Assembly (NCBI GenBank): GCA_035650075.1
Contig: DASRII010000168.1
Span: 1-64,000, forward strand
Direction of reading: 5' to 3'
DNA length: 64,000 nt
Source of the DNA: DASSUC01 sp035650075
Lineage (GTDB): Bacteria > Actinomycetota > Actinomycetes > Mycobacteriales > Micromonosporaceae
Shown here: positions 8,479 to 17,035 of the stretch, one piece after another
Layout of the letters: every line of letters starts with the position of its first letter
How positions within the stretch are numbered: the first letter of the stretch is position 1
Notes under the pieces: generated by a model
Databases searched by the model: none
Told to the model about the DNA's origin: nothing
What the model saw: only the letters and a program-made list of their open reading frames with translations
Position numbers and translations under genes: made by a program

Positions 8479-10163
8479 GACAGCAGCGCCTTTACGAAGA
8501 TCGAACCGATGTCCCGCGGGTCGAGTACCTGGAAGGCCTCCCGGCTACCCGTCGCCTGAGCGATGGCGTCCAGCTCCTTCTTGTCCACGCCCGGACCCAC
8601 GCCGATCAGCGTCACCTCGACCGGCTTGGTGACATCGGCCTGCTTCTCCAGCTCCCGCTGCAGGATGCCGAGGCTCATGCCGGGCTTGGTGTTCCGGCCG
8701 TCGATGAAGATCACGATCCGGTTGGTGACGTTCGGGTCGTACTCCGCCTTGATCTTCTTGTACGCCTCGAGCAGCGTCTCGTACAGCGCACACTCGTCGG
8801 TCGCCCCGACCCGGGTGGCGGCGATCGCGCCGTTGAGCTGGTTGCGATGCGCCTGGCTGAGCCGGCCGATCGGGACGATCTCGGTGTGCCCTGCGCCGTA
8901 CGTCCACAGTCCCAGCTCGCTCGCGTCGGCGAACAGCTGCCCACCCTGGATCGACGCGGTCTGCAGCACGTTGAGCTTGGTGATCCCGGGCGCGACGAAC
9001 TGCCCCATGGAGGACGTCACGTCCAGCAACGCCAGAGTCCGGGACGGCTCGATCGCGGCGCTCCACAGGGCGAGCGCGTTGCGTACCACGCCCGGATCGG
9101 TCAGCGCCGCCGCCGTCGCCGGGTCGGCGGTCACCCCGTGTCCCGTGGGGAAGCCCGGCCGCGCGGTGCCGTCCGGAGCGCGGAAGCCACGGGTGGCGAA
9201 CGCGTCGAAGTACGTACCCTCCAGCAGCGCGGCCCGGAACTTGATCGCGGCCTGCTCGATCTCGCGCGGCTTGCCGCCGATCGCGGCATAGGGGTAGTCC
9301 AGCGCGGCGGCACCGGCCAGCAGCGGTATCGCGGCCAGCGGCTGCTCCGAGGCCGTGTTGTGCGCCAGCACGGCCTGCTCCGACATCGTGGACATGTGCA
9401 GGCCCTGGCCGAACGCCTTGGTCAGCGCGTCCTGGTTCGGCAGCTTGCCGATGCCGCGGTACACGAAGACCAGCTCGGGCAGCTTGTCCTCGCCCGTCAC
9501 GATCAGGTCCTTCAGCAGCATCGCGCCGGCCAACCCGGCGGTATCCCGCCGCGGCTCGACCACGGCCAGCTTGAGCTGCTTGGCCTTCAGCTTGGTCAGC
9601 AGCGCGGCCATCACCGCCGGCGTGGCGCCGGTGCCGGCGGTACCGAGCAGGGGCCGCGCGACCGCCTCCGGGATCGCGAGGACCACCGGGCTCATCGCGA
9701 TCGATGCGGAGTCGCCGACGATCGCGCCCCGGTCGACCGCTACCACCCGGTTGAGCCAGGCCGTCGAGTCCGGCATCCAGACCGCGGGGATGTCGGAGTC
9801 GCTGGGCGTCGGGGCCGGTGACGCCGCCACATCGACCCGGCCGCCGACCCGTACCGCCATCATGCTGGCCACGTCGGCCGACGCGACCGGGCGGACCTCG
9901 ACCCGGATGCACTTGCCGTTCACGTCCGGACGGGTGTCGCCCCAGCGCTTGGCGGCGTCGACCACGGCCGGCGCGATCTCCGGACTGGTCGCCACGGTGA
10001 GCTTGATGCCGTCGGCGCTGCAGCCTTCGGCATCGGCGGACATGATCCGGACCGCGAAGGCGGTCAGCCCGACGAGTAATGCGACGCCGACTACGGAGAG
10101 TAGGCCGCTCAGGGAACGTCGACCGTGCGGCCGATGACGTCCGGACACAGCCTCCCCCAGCAC
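8475..10163 (-). CDS. Extracellular solute-binding-like + VWA domain protein, 562 aa
   Basis: Basic N-terminus (RHRPHGRRS), then one transmembrane helix (about 18-42), so it is a surface protein tethered to the membrane. Residues ~50-340 resemble a periplasmic substrate-binding fold (IKLTVATSPEIAPAVVDAAKRW; extracellular solute-binding type). Residues ~345-560 form a von Willebrand A domain. Its MIDAS is DVTSSMG (a DxTxS variant of DxSxS), with a later Thr/Asp region (RVGATDECALYET; IVIFIDGRNT). Proteins with this layout are common in actinomycetes, but the ligand is unknown. Monocistronic; 66 bases without a gene lie between it and the gene at 10230. Confidence 0.85.
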   Translation of the reverse strand: MLGEAVSGRHRPHGRRSLSGLLSVVGVALLVGLTAFAVRIMSADAEGCSADGIKLTVATSPEIAPAVVDAAKRWGDTRPDVNGKCIRVEVRPVASADVASMMAVRVGGRVDVAASPAPTPSDSDIPAVWMPDSTAWLNRVVAVDRGAIVGDSASIAMSPVVLAIPEAVARPLLGTAGTGATPAVMAALLTKLKAKQLKLAVVEPRRDTAGLAGAMLLKDLIVTGEDKLPELVFVYRGIGKLPNQDALTKAFGQGLHMSTMSEQAVLAHNTASEQPLAAIPLLAGAAALDYPYAAIGGKPREIEQAAIKFRAALLEGTYFDAFATRGFRAPDGTARPGFPTGHGVTADPATAAALTDPGVVRNALALWSAAIEPSRTLALLDVTSSMGQFVAPGITKLNVLQTASIQGGQLFADASELGLWTYGAGHTEIVPIGRLSQAHRNQLNGAIAATRVGATDECALYETLLEAYKKIKAEYDPNVTNRIVIFIDGRNTKPGMSLGILQRELEKQADVTKPVEVTLIGVGPGVDKKELDAIAQATGSREAFQVLDPRDIGSIFVKALLS

Positions 10164-10229
10164 AGCGCCTGCTTAGGGGGCCAGCTTAGGTCGCTCCCGG
10201 CAATGTGCAAGGGGTCGTACTGAATGTAG

Positions 10230-10904
10230 TCAGATCGCGACCGACTGGTCGCCTTCGAGCAGGTCCAGGTAGCTCGCGGGCAGCTCACGCGGCTTGCCCG
10301 CCCGCGGCAGGGCCAGCAGACGATACGTCATCCGCGCCGCTTCCTCCAGGTTCCGGGCGCGCTTGTGGGCCAGCTCGACCGTGTCACCCAGAACCGAGCA
10401 TCCGTGGTTGCCGAGGATGACGCAGTTCGTCCCGTCGGCGACGGCCGCGGCGGCGACACCGGCCAGCTCGGGCGAACCCGGCGGCTTGAACGGCGTGGTC
10501 GCCACCCGGCGCAGGTAGAACACGTGGTCCGTGGTCAGCAGCTGGATCGGCTCGTCGAGCACGTCGAGCAGCAGCACCGACTGCGGATGCAGGTGGACGA
10601 TCGCCTGGGCGTCGGGGCGCATCCGGTACGTGGCGCAGTGCAGCGCCAACTCCGTCGTGGGCGGGACCCGGTCGTCGATCACCTCGCCGGAGGAGATCTG
10701 GACCCGGACGAACGACGGACGCTCGAGCCGGTCCAGCCACGTACCCGCGCCGGTGACCCAGCAGACGTCCGGGTCGTCGAGCAGCCGGGCGGACAGGTTG
10801 CCGCCCGAGCCCACGACGAGGCCCGCACGCACCACGTCGAAACCCACGTACGCGAGCTGGTCACGTGGATCACCGGGTACGTAGTTCAACCTCGCCCCGT
10901 CCAT
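10230..10904 (-). CDS. Class II aldolase/adducin family protein, 224 aa
   Basis: Fuculose-phosphate-aldolase-type Zn enzyme fold. Landmarks: VGSGGNLSARL (about residues 31-41), WVTGAGTW, PPTTELALHCATYR (catalytic-acid region), AIVHLHPQSVLLLDV (two Zn histidines), and NHG later in ILGNHGCSVLG. The sugar-phosphate substrate cannot be told from sequence; L-fuculose-, ribulose- or methylthioribulose-phosphate type activities all occur in this family. It stands alone, with no sugar transporter or kinase nearby. Confidence 0.85.
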   Translation of the reverse strand: MDGARLNYVPGDPRDQLAYVGFDVVRAGLVVGSGGNLSARLLDDPDVCWVTGAGTWLDRLERPSFVRVQISSGEVIDDRVPPTTELALHCATYRMRPDAQAIVHLHPQSVLLLDVLDEPIQLLTTDHVFYLRRVATTPFKPPGSPELAGVAAAAVADGTNCVILGNHGCSVLGDTVELAHKRARNLEEAARMTYRLLALPRAGKPRELPASYLDLLEGDQSVAI

Positions 10905-10965
10905 CGGCCCCGGCGCCGCAGCCCACGATGGGCGTACGGCGCCGGGAAAACGACCTAGGTGACGC

Positions 10966-11343
10966 TCAGCGAGCGCGCTTCGTCGCCCGCTTGCGCGGCG
11001 GAGTCAGCAGCTCAGCGATCGTGGCGATCGCCGACGGCACCAGTCGGTAGTAAGCCCACACGCCTCGCTTCTCCCGCTCCAGCAAGCCGGCCTCGGTGAG
11101 AATGCGAAGGTGGTGGCTGACGGTCGGCTGTGACAAGCCGAGCGGCGCGGTAAGGTCGCAGACGCAAGCCTCGCCTTCCGGGGCCGACTGGATCAGGCTG
11201 AGCAGCCGCAGTCGGGCCGGGTCGGCAAGCGCCTTGAGCACCCCGGCGAGGCGCTCGGCGTCCGAACGGTCAATTGGTTCGCCGGCAAGCGGCGAAATCT
11301 GAGGAATGGTCATCTCGGCCAATGCTGTTCCCACGTACTCCAT
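10966..11343 (-). CDS. ArsR/SmtB family metal-responsive repressor, 125 aa
   Basis: Winged-helix repressor. LADPARLRLLSLIQ, then the metal-site motif CVCDL (about residues 58-62) typical of As/Cd/Pb-sensing ArsR proteins, then the recognition helix LSQPTVSHHLRILTEAGLL. The tail is basic (PPRKRATKRAR). ATG 11343 follows GGTGGAAGG; an internal ATG 30 bases on is possible. A near-palindrome CCTGCATATGCGCAGG (11368-11383) just upstream is a candidate self-operator. No arsenite or metal efflux gene is adjacent, so its target is not evident. Confidence 0.88.
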   Translation of the reverse strand: MEYVGTALAEMTIPQISPLAGEPIDRSDAERLAGVLKALADPARLRLLSLIQSAPEGEACVCDLTAPLGLSQPTVSHHLRILTEAGLLEREKRGVWAYYRLVPSAIATIAELLTPPRKRATKRAR

Positions 11344-11400
11344 CCTTCCACCAACACCATCGACCCGCCTGCATATGCGCAGGTACGAATCGACAATTTT

Positions 11401-11940
11401 TCAGGCCACTAGGCCGAGGTCGGCCAACGTAAACGCCGAGCGGTACGTCAGACCGAAGGATTGGACGGCATCGCCCGCTCCTCGATCGACAATAACCGCA
11501 ACCCCTACGACATCGGCGCCAGATGCCCGCAACACGTCGACTGCGGTCAGCACGCTGCCACCCGTTGTCGACGTATCCTCCACCGCGAGCACCCGCCGCC
11601 CGGCTACCTCCGGGCCTTCGATTCGCCTTTGCAATCCGTGTGCCTTTTCCGCCTTTCGCACCACACATGCGTCTACCGCGCGTCCCTGAGCGGCGGCCGC
11701 GTGAAGCATCGCTGTTGCTACTGGGTCGGCACCGAGCGTAAGGCCGCCGACCGAGTCGAAATCCAGATCCGCTACGAGATCGAGCATCACCCTTCCAACG
11801 AGCGGGGCGGCCGCGTGGTGCAGGGTCACTCGACGAAGATCTATGTACCAGTCCGCCTCGCGACCGGACGACAGCACCACCTGGCCGTGCACCACGGCTA
11901 GATCAGCGATGTATTTACCCAGGTCGTCGCGGTCGGACAT
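11401..11940 (-). CDS. pyrE: Orotate phosphoribosyltransferase, 179 aa
   Basis: Transfers phosphoribose from PRPP to orotate to give OMP in de novo pyrimidine synthesis. The PRPP loop VLAVEDTSTTGGSV is near residues 113-126. SSGREADWYIDLRRV and the catalytic-loop region VVRKAEKAHG are present. Length is normal. The mRNA is probably leaderless: TACTCT on the minus strand ends 6 bases before the ATG. Codon use is less strictly GC-biased than in neighbours (AAG GCA TGT-type codons in the middle). Not linked to other pyr genes here. Confidence 0.93.
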   Translation of the reverse strand: MSDRDDLGKYIADLAVVHGQVVLSSGREADWYIDLRRVTLHHAAAPLVGRVMLDLVADLDFDSVGGLTLGADPVATAMLHAAAAQGRAVDACVVRKAEKAHGLQRRIEGPEVAGRRVLAVEDTSTTGGSVLTAVDVLRASGADVVGVAVIVDRGAGDAVQSFGLTYRSAFTLADLGLVA

Positions 11941-12003
11941 GCTTCGAGAGTACTCATCGACTTCAGTAGACCGGCGGTTGGGGCGGCAACTATCAGCTAA
12001 CTG

Positions 12004-12786
12004 TCAGCGGCGGTCACGGCCCCGGGTGTCCCGGGCGGCGAGCTGGAGTACCCGCCTCGGCAGGTGCCGGAGCGCGAACACGGCCGCCTTGTACTTCCAA
12101 TCCGGCACGCTGACGACCTTCCCGCGGCGCAGGTCGCGCAGTGCGTCGCGGACCACCGCATCGGCGTCCAACCACAGCCACGCAGGGGTTTTCGACATGT
12201 CGATGGCGGCCCGCTGGTGGAACTCGGTACGGGTGTAGCCCGGGCAGACAGCCATCACGCGTACCCCGCGCCGGCGAACGGCGAGCGCAACGGACTCGCT
12301 GAACGACGTCACCCACGCCTTGCTCGCCGGATACGTCGAACCAGGCATCATCGGGGCAAAAGCCGACACCGAAGAGACGTTGATCACACCACCCTCGCCG
12401 CGGGCGAGCATGGCCGGAAGGACGGCCAGCGTCAACCGCATCACGGCATGCACATTGAGGTGCAGCAGGCGCGCCTCGTCGGCGGCAGTCGATCGGACAA
12501 ACGACGTATTGAGGGTCGTACCGGCGTTGTTGACAAGCAGGTCGATCGGAGCGCGGGTCGACCGCAGCCGCTCCTCGACGATCTCGCAACCGGGGTCCTC
12601 GGAGAGGTCGGCCGGCATCGGTACCGCCTCGATGGCGTACTCCTTGCTCAGCTCGTCGGCTATCCCCGCGAGCCGCTCCGCGTCCCGCGCGACGAGCACC
12701 AGGTCGTACCCCTCCGCCGCGAGCTGCCGGGCGAAGCTTGCCCCGATTCCCGAGGTCGCGCCGGTGACGAGCGCCGTCTTACTCAT
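12004..12786 (-). CDS. SDR family NAD(P)-dependent oxidoreductase, 260 aa
   Basis: Classical short-chain dehydrogenase. The Rossmann motif TGATSGIG is at about residues 8-15, NNAG near 88-91, and the catalytic Ser (NVSSVSAF) is followed by YPASK. The C-terminal part (about 200-260) is extended and basic (LRHLPRRVLQLAARDTRGRDRR), as in DltE/YqjQ-type SDRs. The ATG overlaps the stop of the membrane-protein gene by ATGA, so they are co-translated. Substrate unknown. Confidence 0.88.
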   Translation of the reverse strand: MSKTALVTGATSGIGASFARQLAAEGYDLVLVARDAERLAGIADELSKEYAIEAVPMPADLSEDPGCEIVEERLRSTRAPIDLLVNNAGTTLNTSFVRSTAADEARLLHLNVHAVMRLTLAVLPAMLARGEGGVINVSSVSAFAPMMPGSTYPASKAWVTSFSESVALAVRRRGVRVMAVCPGYTRTEFHQRAAIDMSKTPAWLWLDADAVVRDALRDLRRGKVVSVPDWKYKAAVFALRHLPRRVLQLAARDTRGRDRR

Positions 12787-13412
12787 TGCTGGGGCGGAAG
12801 GTTGTAGGGCGGCGGGTACGCGGGCACGGGCGGCTCCCACGCAGGTGGCTGCCGGCGGAAGAACCGGTTCGCCGCAGGCAGCATGAGCAGCACGACGACG
12901 ATCAACAGGGCAATGATCTGGACGGCGCCGATGGTCACCTGGGCCGGCACGAGCCAGGAGGGCATGAGCTCGTTCTGCAGCCGCCGCACCTCCCCCACGT
13001 CGACCCCGGCGATGCTGGACGTCGACCCCATCGCGACGTTGCTGAGCGCGGCGCCGAGGGTGTTGTAGCCGGCGCAGCACGCGGCGGCGCCGCCGACCAC
13101 CCAGGTGGTGATGCGGGCCGGGTTCTTACCTCGACCGTTGAACGCCGCGAGCACGATCAGACCGACACAGAACAACACCGCCGGTACCAGCATGATCGCG
13201 GTAGCGGCGATCGCCGACGCGTTCTCCGTGCCCTGAAGGTTCTGCTCGTCGGCATTCAGCTGCCGGTACAGCTCGACGCGCGCGCCGTGGGTGAGGATCG
13301 TGGTCACGCCGTACGCCAACCAGCCGAGGGCGGCCAGGTAGAGGAGCCAGACGGCGGCGGTTACGACTCCCGGTCGGGGCGGGCGCTCGGGTTTGGGCAC
13401 GGTATAGGACAC
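12783..13412 (-). CDS. Four-helix membrane protein with Pro-rich tail, 209 aa
   Basis: Short Pro-rich cytoplasmic N-terminus (VPKPERPPRPG), then about four hydrophobic helices (near 17-37, 70-92, 105-125, 152-176), then a Pro/Tyr-rich tail (PPVPAYPPPYNLPPQQ). No family recognised. A long extracytoplasmic loop between helices 1 and 2 (HGARVELYRQLNADEQNLQG) looks like a small soluble segment. Co-translated with the downstream SDR by an ATGA overlap, and 59 bases from the spermidine-synthase-like gene upstream in the same direction, so it may be the tail of that operon. Confidence 0.75.
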   Translation of the reverse strand: MSYTVPKPERPPRPGVVTAAVWLLYLAALGWLAYGVTTILTHGARVELYRQLNADEQNLQGTENASAIAATAIMLVPAVLFCVGLIVLAAFNGRGKNPARITTWVVGGAAACCAGYNTLGAALSNVAMGSTSSIAGVDVGEVRRLQNELMPSWLVPAQVTIGAVQIIALLIVVVLLMLPAANRFFRRQPPAWEPPVPAYPPPYNLPPQQ

Positions 13413-13471
13413 GGCCCTTACCGTAGCGAGGCTCGCTGGCCCGCGCAGCCCGCCCGCCGATCACCCGGTGA

Positions 13472-15019
13472 TCAGTAGCGGCGCCATTCCGCTCGGGCGT
13501 ACTCGAGCACCCGCGGTTCCATCAGCGTCGATGGCTCGACGACCAGGCGAGGGCGATCGGCGGGGAACACGGCCGCGGCCGCGAGCGTGGGCGGGTCGAG
13601 GAAGCGCAGCGCGGGCCGGTCCGTGGCGAGGGTCAGGGGCGGTGCCGTGTCGCCCGGCGTGGCCAACAGGAATCCCCAGTCGCCGAACGACGGTACGTCC
13701 ACGTGATACGGCGTCGCGGTGAAACCGGCGGCCCGGACCGATGCCTCGATGCACCAGTACGACCGCGGCGCGAAGTAGGGCGACCCCGCCTGGACGGCGA
13801 GCCGGCCGCCGGCCGCCAGCGCGTGCCGGACGAGCCCGTAGAACTCGACGGAGTACAGCTTGGCGGTCGCGGTCTCGTCCGGGTCGGGCAGGTCGGCGAT
13901 GACCGCGTCGAACCGCTCCACTGTGGACCGCAACCAGGTGAACGCGTCGGCGTGGACGAGGCGTACCCGTGGATCGTCGAACGACCCTCCGGTCAGCCGC
14001 GCCAGCCGCCCGTCCCGCCGGGTCAGTGCCACAACAGCCGGATCCAGCTCGACCATGGTGACGGTACCGACGTCGGGGTAGCGCAGGATCTCCCGCAGCG
14101 CGAGCCCGTCTCCGCCCCCGAGCAACAGCACGCTCCGGCGCGGGCCGGCCAGAACCGGGTGCACCAGCGCCTCGTGGTACCGGTACTCGTCGACCGAGCT
14201 GAACTGCAGGTCGCCGTTGAGGTACAGCCGGACGTCCGGCGGCCCACCGGTCAGCGAGAACGACTCGGTGACCACGATCTCCTGGTACCGCGAGCGCTCG
14301 GAGTAGACGACCGGATCCCGGTACAGCTGCTGCCGCGCGGTCACCTCGAACCGCGCCGACACCGCGAAGCAGTACCCGAGCAGCACCGCCACCGCCACCG
14401 CGGCGGCCGCGAGCCCGGTCCGTGCCGTGGCGGAGACGTCCCGCCGGAAAATCGTGAACACCAGCGCCAGGCCGGCGACCGCGTTGACCGCGCCGACCAC
14501 CAGTGCCCCGCGCAGCTGCCCGAACACCGGCAACAGCAGGAACGGGAACGCCAGCCCGCCCAGCAGCGCGCCCACGTAGTCGGCCGCGAACAGGTCGGCG
14601 ACGGCGCTACCCGCGGACTGCTCGCGAATGCGCTGCAGCAACACCATCAACAGCGGGATCTCGGCGCCGATCAGCGCGCCCAGCACGAACGCCATCGCGA
14701 CCAGCGCGGGGGCGTACAGGTCCAGCCAGGCAAACGCGCCGTACAGCAGCAGCACGCTCGTCCCACCGAGCAGGGCCAGCGTGATCTCCACGGTGGCGAA
14801 CGCCGGAGCGGCCCAGCGCTGCAACGGCTTGGCGGCCAGCGCGCCGACCCCCATCGCGAAGACCATCACGCCGAGCACGATCGACGCCTGGCCGACCGTG
14901 TCGCCGATCAGGTAGCTGCCGAGCGCGACGAGCGCGAGCTCGTACACCAGACCACAGGCGGCGCAGACGAACACCGCCGCCAGGACCGCGGCGCGGGCGG
15001 CGCGACGGCGTACCGTCAT
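13472..15019 (-). CDS. Membrane-embedded spermidine-synthase-like protein, 515 aa
   Basis: Residues ~1-215 form about seven transmembrane helices (start RRAARAAVLAAVFVCAACGL). Residues ~225-515 are a spermidine-synthase fold with the SAM-site motif LLLGGGDGLALREILRYP, the ELDPAVV ribose-binding acidic residue, and DLPDP...YSVEFY in place of the aminopropyltransferase active-site region. Fusions of this kind are annotated as polyamine aminopropyltransferases, but the activity of membrane versions is mostly untested. It is the last gene of the DUF4178-DUF2617-DUF4247-DUF350 unit and overlaps the upstream gene by ATGA. Confidence 0.85.
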   Translation of the reverse strand: MTVRRRAARAAVLAAVFVCAACGLVYELALVALGSYLIGDTVGQASIVLGVMVFAMGVGALAAKPLQRWAAPAFATVEITLALLGGTSVLLLYGAFAWLDLYAPALVAMAFVLGALIGAEIPLLMVLLQRIREQSAGSAVADLFAADYVGALLGGLAFPFLLLPVFGQLRGALVVGAVNAVAGLALVFTIFRRDVSATARTGLAAAAVAVAVLLGYCFAVSARFEVTARQQLYRDPVVYSERSRYQEIVVTESFSLTGGPPDVRLYLNGDLQFSSVDEYRYHEALVHPVLAGPRRSVLLLGGGDGLALREILRYPDVGTVTMVELDPAVVALTRRDGRLARLTGGSFDDPRVRLVHADAFTWLRSTVERFDAVIADLPDPDETATAKLYSVEFYGLVRHALAAGGRLAVQAGSPYFAPRSYWCIEASVRAAGFTATPYHVDVPSFGDWGFLLATPGDTAPPLTLATDRPALRFLDPPTLAAAAVFPADRPRLVVEPSTLMEPRVLEYARAEWRRY

Positions 15020-15714
15020 GTCTTCTGTTCTTTCGAGGCCGCGCGCAGGGTGAGCCAGCCGTAGAGGCCGAGCAGCGCGGCGACCACGATGAGGACGATC
15101 GCCGCGACCACGAGGCCGAGCCGGTCGCGCCAGAAGTCGGAGCTGGCCGGGAGCGGTGGCCCGGCCGGCGCGGCGATGCCGGTCGGAGTCGGCACTGTCC
15201 CCACCGCCCCGCGCTCGGCGAGCAGCAGCGGCAGCGCCAGCGTGCCGCGCATGATGGTGTCGTCCGGCTCGTCCAGGAACCGGCCGTCGGTCAGCCCGAG
15301 CCGAGCGAGGTCGGCGGGCGTGGGCCGTTCGTCGTAGAGGTCGTTGGAGCTGTCGACCTCGATCGAGACGGAGTCCTCGGCCTCGCTCGACTCCGGCGTG
15401 TAGTACACGGTGACGACCAGCTGCATCCAGCGGTCGCAGGTCGTGACCGGCGCCGCGTCACCGAGGTTGGAGCCCTGGCTGACCGTCGTGCCGCCATTGC
15501 TCAGGTGCCAGCCGTAGCACACTCCGTGCGCGGCGGTGGCCTGCGCGAGCTGCGCGACGACCGCCTGCCGATCCGACGCGGCCGGGGCGGGCACGGTCAG
15601 GTCACTGTCATCCGCGGTGCAACTCGACAGCAGCCAGGCCAGCCCCGCGACCGAGACCACGAGCACCGCGAGGATCTGCAGCAGCCGGCGACCATCGAAA
15701 ACTATCGGCTTCAT
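15016..15714 (-). CDS. Membrane-anchored protein of the DUF350/spermidine-synthase-like operon, 232 aa
   Basis: N-terminal helix (about 10-30; LQILAVLVVSVAGLAWLLSSC) ending in a Cys that could be lipidated. Then an extracytoplasmic domain of ~160 residues with two Cys (GVCYGWHLS and TTCDRWMQL) that may form a disulfide, then a C-terminal helix (about 198-222) and a basic tail. The topology puts the middle domain outside. No named family recognised; it is equivalent to the unknown membrane protein that accompanies DUF350/DUF4247 clusters. ATGA overlaps at both ends tie it to DUF350 and to the synthase-like gene. Confidence 0.75.
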   Translation of the reverse strand: MKPIVFDGRRLLQILAVLVVSVAGLAWLLSSCTADDSDLTVPAPAASDRQAVVAQLAQATAAHGVCYGWHLSNGGTTVSQGSNLGDAAPVTTCDRWMQLVVTVYYTPESSEAEDSVSIEVDSSNDLYDERPTPADLARLGLTDGRFLDEPDDTIMRGTLALPLLLAERGAVGTVPTPTGIAAPAGPPLPASSDFWRDRLGLVVAAIVLIVVAALLGLYGWLTLRAASKEQKT

Positions 15715-16133
15715 AGGATCGCGGCGGCGATGATCGCGCCGGTTGCCAGGTGTACCACCGCGGTCACGTGCACGGCCGGATGCGGTTCCGGATCGACCAA
15801 CAACTCACCCAGACGCCCGGGCGTGGCGAGGTCGAGCAGGACGAACGCGCCCGCCATCAGGACCAGACCCAACGCGCCGTACGCGAGGGCGGAGACGATT
15901 CCGGTACCGAAGTCGTCCGCGCTCGCGACGATCGCGGCGACCACGATGATCCCCACGCCGGCGAGGTTGGACGCGAGCAGCACCGCGGCGTTGCGGTTGC
16001 GCTGCACCCAGATCAGCTCGCGGAGGCTGCCCGGTGTCGCGAGGTCCACGAGGACGTACCCCACGGTCATCAGCAGCAGGCCGGCACCGCCGTACGCGAG
16101 CGTGACAGCCAGATCGGTACCGAGGGACTCCAT
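15711..16133 (-). CDS. DUF350 (YjfL-type) membrane protein, 140 aa
   Basis: Two similar halves, each with two helices and the motif LVDLATPG (VGYVLVDLATPGSL near 22-35; GAFVLLDLATPGRL near 94-107), the hallmark internal duplication of DUF350. GAGGAGG lies 6 bases before the ATG. In enterobacteria the related YjfL sits beside PspA-like YjfJ and an amidoligase; here the partners are DUF4178, DUF2617, DUF4247 and a spermidine-synthase-like protein. Function unknown; a small-molecule or envelope-stress role is inferred from such contexts. Confidence 0.85.
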   Translation of the reverse strand: MESLGTDLAVTLAYGGAGLLLMTVGYVLVDLATPGSLRELIWVQRNRNAAVLLASNLAGVGIIVVAAIVASADDFGTGIVSALAYGALGLVLMAGAFVLLDLATPGRLGELLVDPEPHPAVHVTAVVHLATGAIIAAAIL

Positions 16134-16147
16134 CCATTGCCTCCTCG

Positions 16148-16579
16148 CTATTTGCCCGCTCCGGGCCCTCCACCGCGGGTGCTCTCGCCCCAGCCCGATC
16201 CCCAACCCCAGTAGCCGCCGATGATGCCGTAGTACCGCGGGTACGCCGTCCGCATGCTCTCGATGAGGATCAGCGAGCCGAGTACGAGCGGCAGGATCAC
16301 GATGGCATCGTCGGCGTACCGCAGGTAGATGCCGCTGCCGTCGACGTACCGGTCGGCCGGCTCCCACGCACCGGTGATTTCGGCGGCGACCTCGCTCGGC
16401 GGCCGGTCGGCACTGTACGCCCGAGCGTCGTTGCCGATGTCGTGCGCCGCCGACCGCGGGTAGCGGTCCGCCACGTAGTCGCGCGGTGAGAAGTTCCCGG
16501 CGAATATCGCGCAGCCCGCGACGATCAGGCCCACAAGCCCGACGATCCCGGCCGCCACGAACCACCTGGCCGCCTTCAT
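16148..16579 (-). CDS. DUF4247 membrane protein, 143 aa
   Basis: N-terminal hydrophobic segment ending GLIVAGCAIF, which reads as a lipobox-like or signal-anchor start. A short domain follows (YPRSAAHDIGNDARAYSADRPPSEVAAEI in part) with the family motif YVDGSGIYLRYADDAIVILP, then a tail very rich in Gly, Trp and Tyr (IIGGYWGWGSGWG). DUF4247 proteins are short exported proteins of unknown function found in this same actinobacterial neighbourhood. The ATG overlaps the DUF2617 stop by ATGA. Confidence 0.82.
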   Translation of the reverse strand: MKAARWFVAAGIVGLVGLIVAGCAIFAGNFSPRDYVADRYPRSAAHDIGNDARAYSADRPPSEVAAEITGAWEPADRYVDGSGIYLRYADDAIVILPLVLGSLILIESMRTAYPRYYGIIGGYWGWGSGWGESTRGGGPGAGK

Positions 16580-17028
16580 CGTCGTAGCTCCGTCCGTGTC
16601 TCCACCAGCTCGCCGGATTGGGGGTACGCGTGCCAGGTGTGCCAGCCGTTCCGGTGCGCGCTCAGGATCGTGACCGCTGCTCGATCGCCGGGGAAGACTC
16701 CGACGATCGCGTGCTGGTTCGTTGTCGCCCGCTCTCTGAGCCGTGTCACCGTCTGCGTGAAGTTTCTTGGAGTGAGGCGGTGGATCTCGGCGGTGAACCG
16801 GTAGCCCTGATGGTCCACAGTGGATGGAAGGTCGGGGCGGTGGCCGGGGAGGCAGGCGACGGTCTCGCTCATGTTGTTTCGAAGGATCTGGTGCGAGGCC
16901 CCCAGCAGGCGAAGCTCGATGCCTTCCACGGTCAGCACGTGCAACGCCGGCAGGGCGGGCAGACCGAGCGCGAAGGTCAGGTCGGCCGCGGTCGTGTCGG
17001 CGTACGGTGTCGCGAGCGTCACGAGCAC
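16576..17028 (-). CDS. DUF2617 family protein, 150 aa
   Basis: Soluble protein starting MLVTLATPYADTTAADLTFALG, the family's usual N-terminus, with HVLTVEGIELRLLGASHQI following. I place the start at GTG 17028 rather than at upstream codons, because the family begins there and GGGAAC precedes it. Function unknown. It lies 7 bases after the DUF4178 gene and overlaps DUF4247, so it belongs to the six-gene unit. Contains a TCCACWGTGGA palindrome (16814) encoding STVD. Confidence 0.82.
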   Translation of the reverse strand: MLVTLATPYADTTAADLTFALGLPALPALHVLTVEGIELRLLGASHQILRNNMSETVACLPGHRPDLPSTVDHQGYRFTAEIHRLTPRNFTQTVTRLRERATTNQHAIVGVFPGDRAAVTILSAHRNGWHTWHAYPQSGELVETRTELRR

Positions 17029-17035
17029 GTTCCCG

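Noticed and set aside
11368..11383. CCTGCATATGCGCAGG as a firm ArsR operator
   Set aside because: The palindrome is imperfect and a single copy; mentioned only as a candidate in the ArsR entry.
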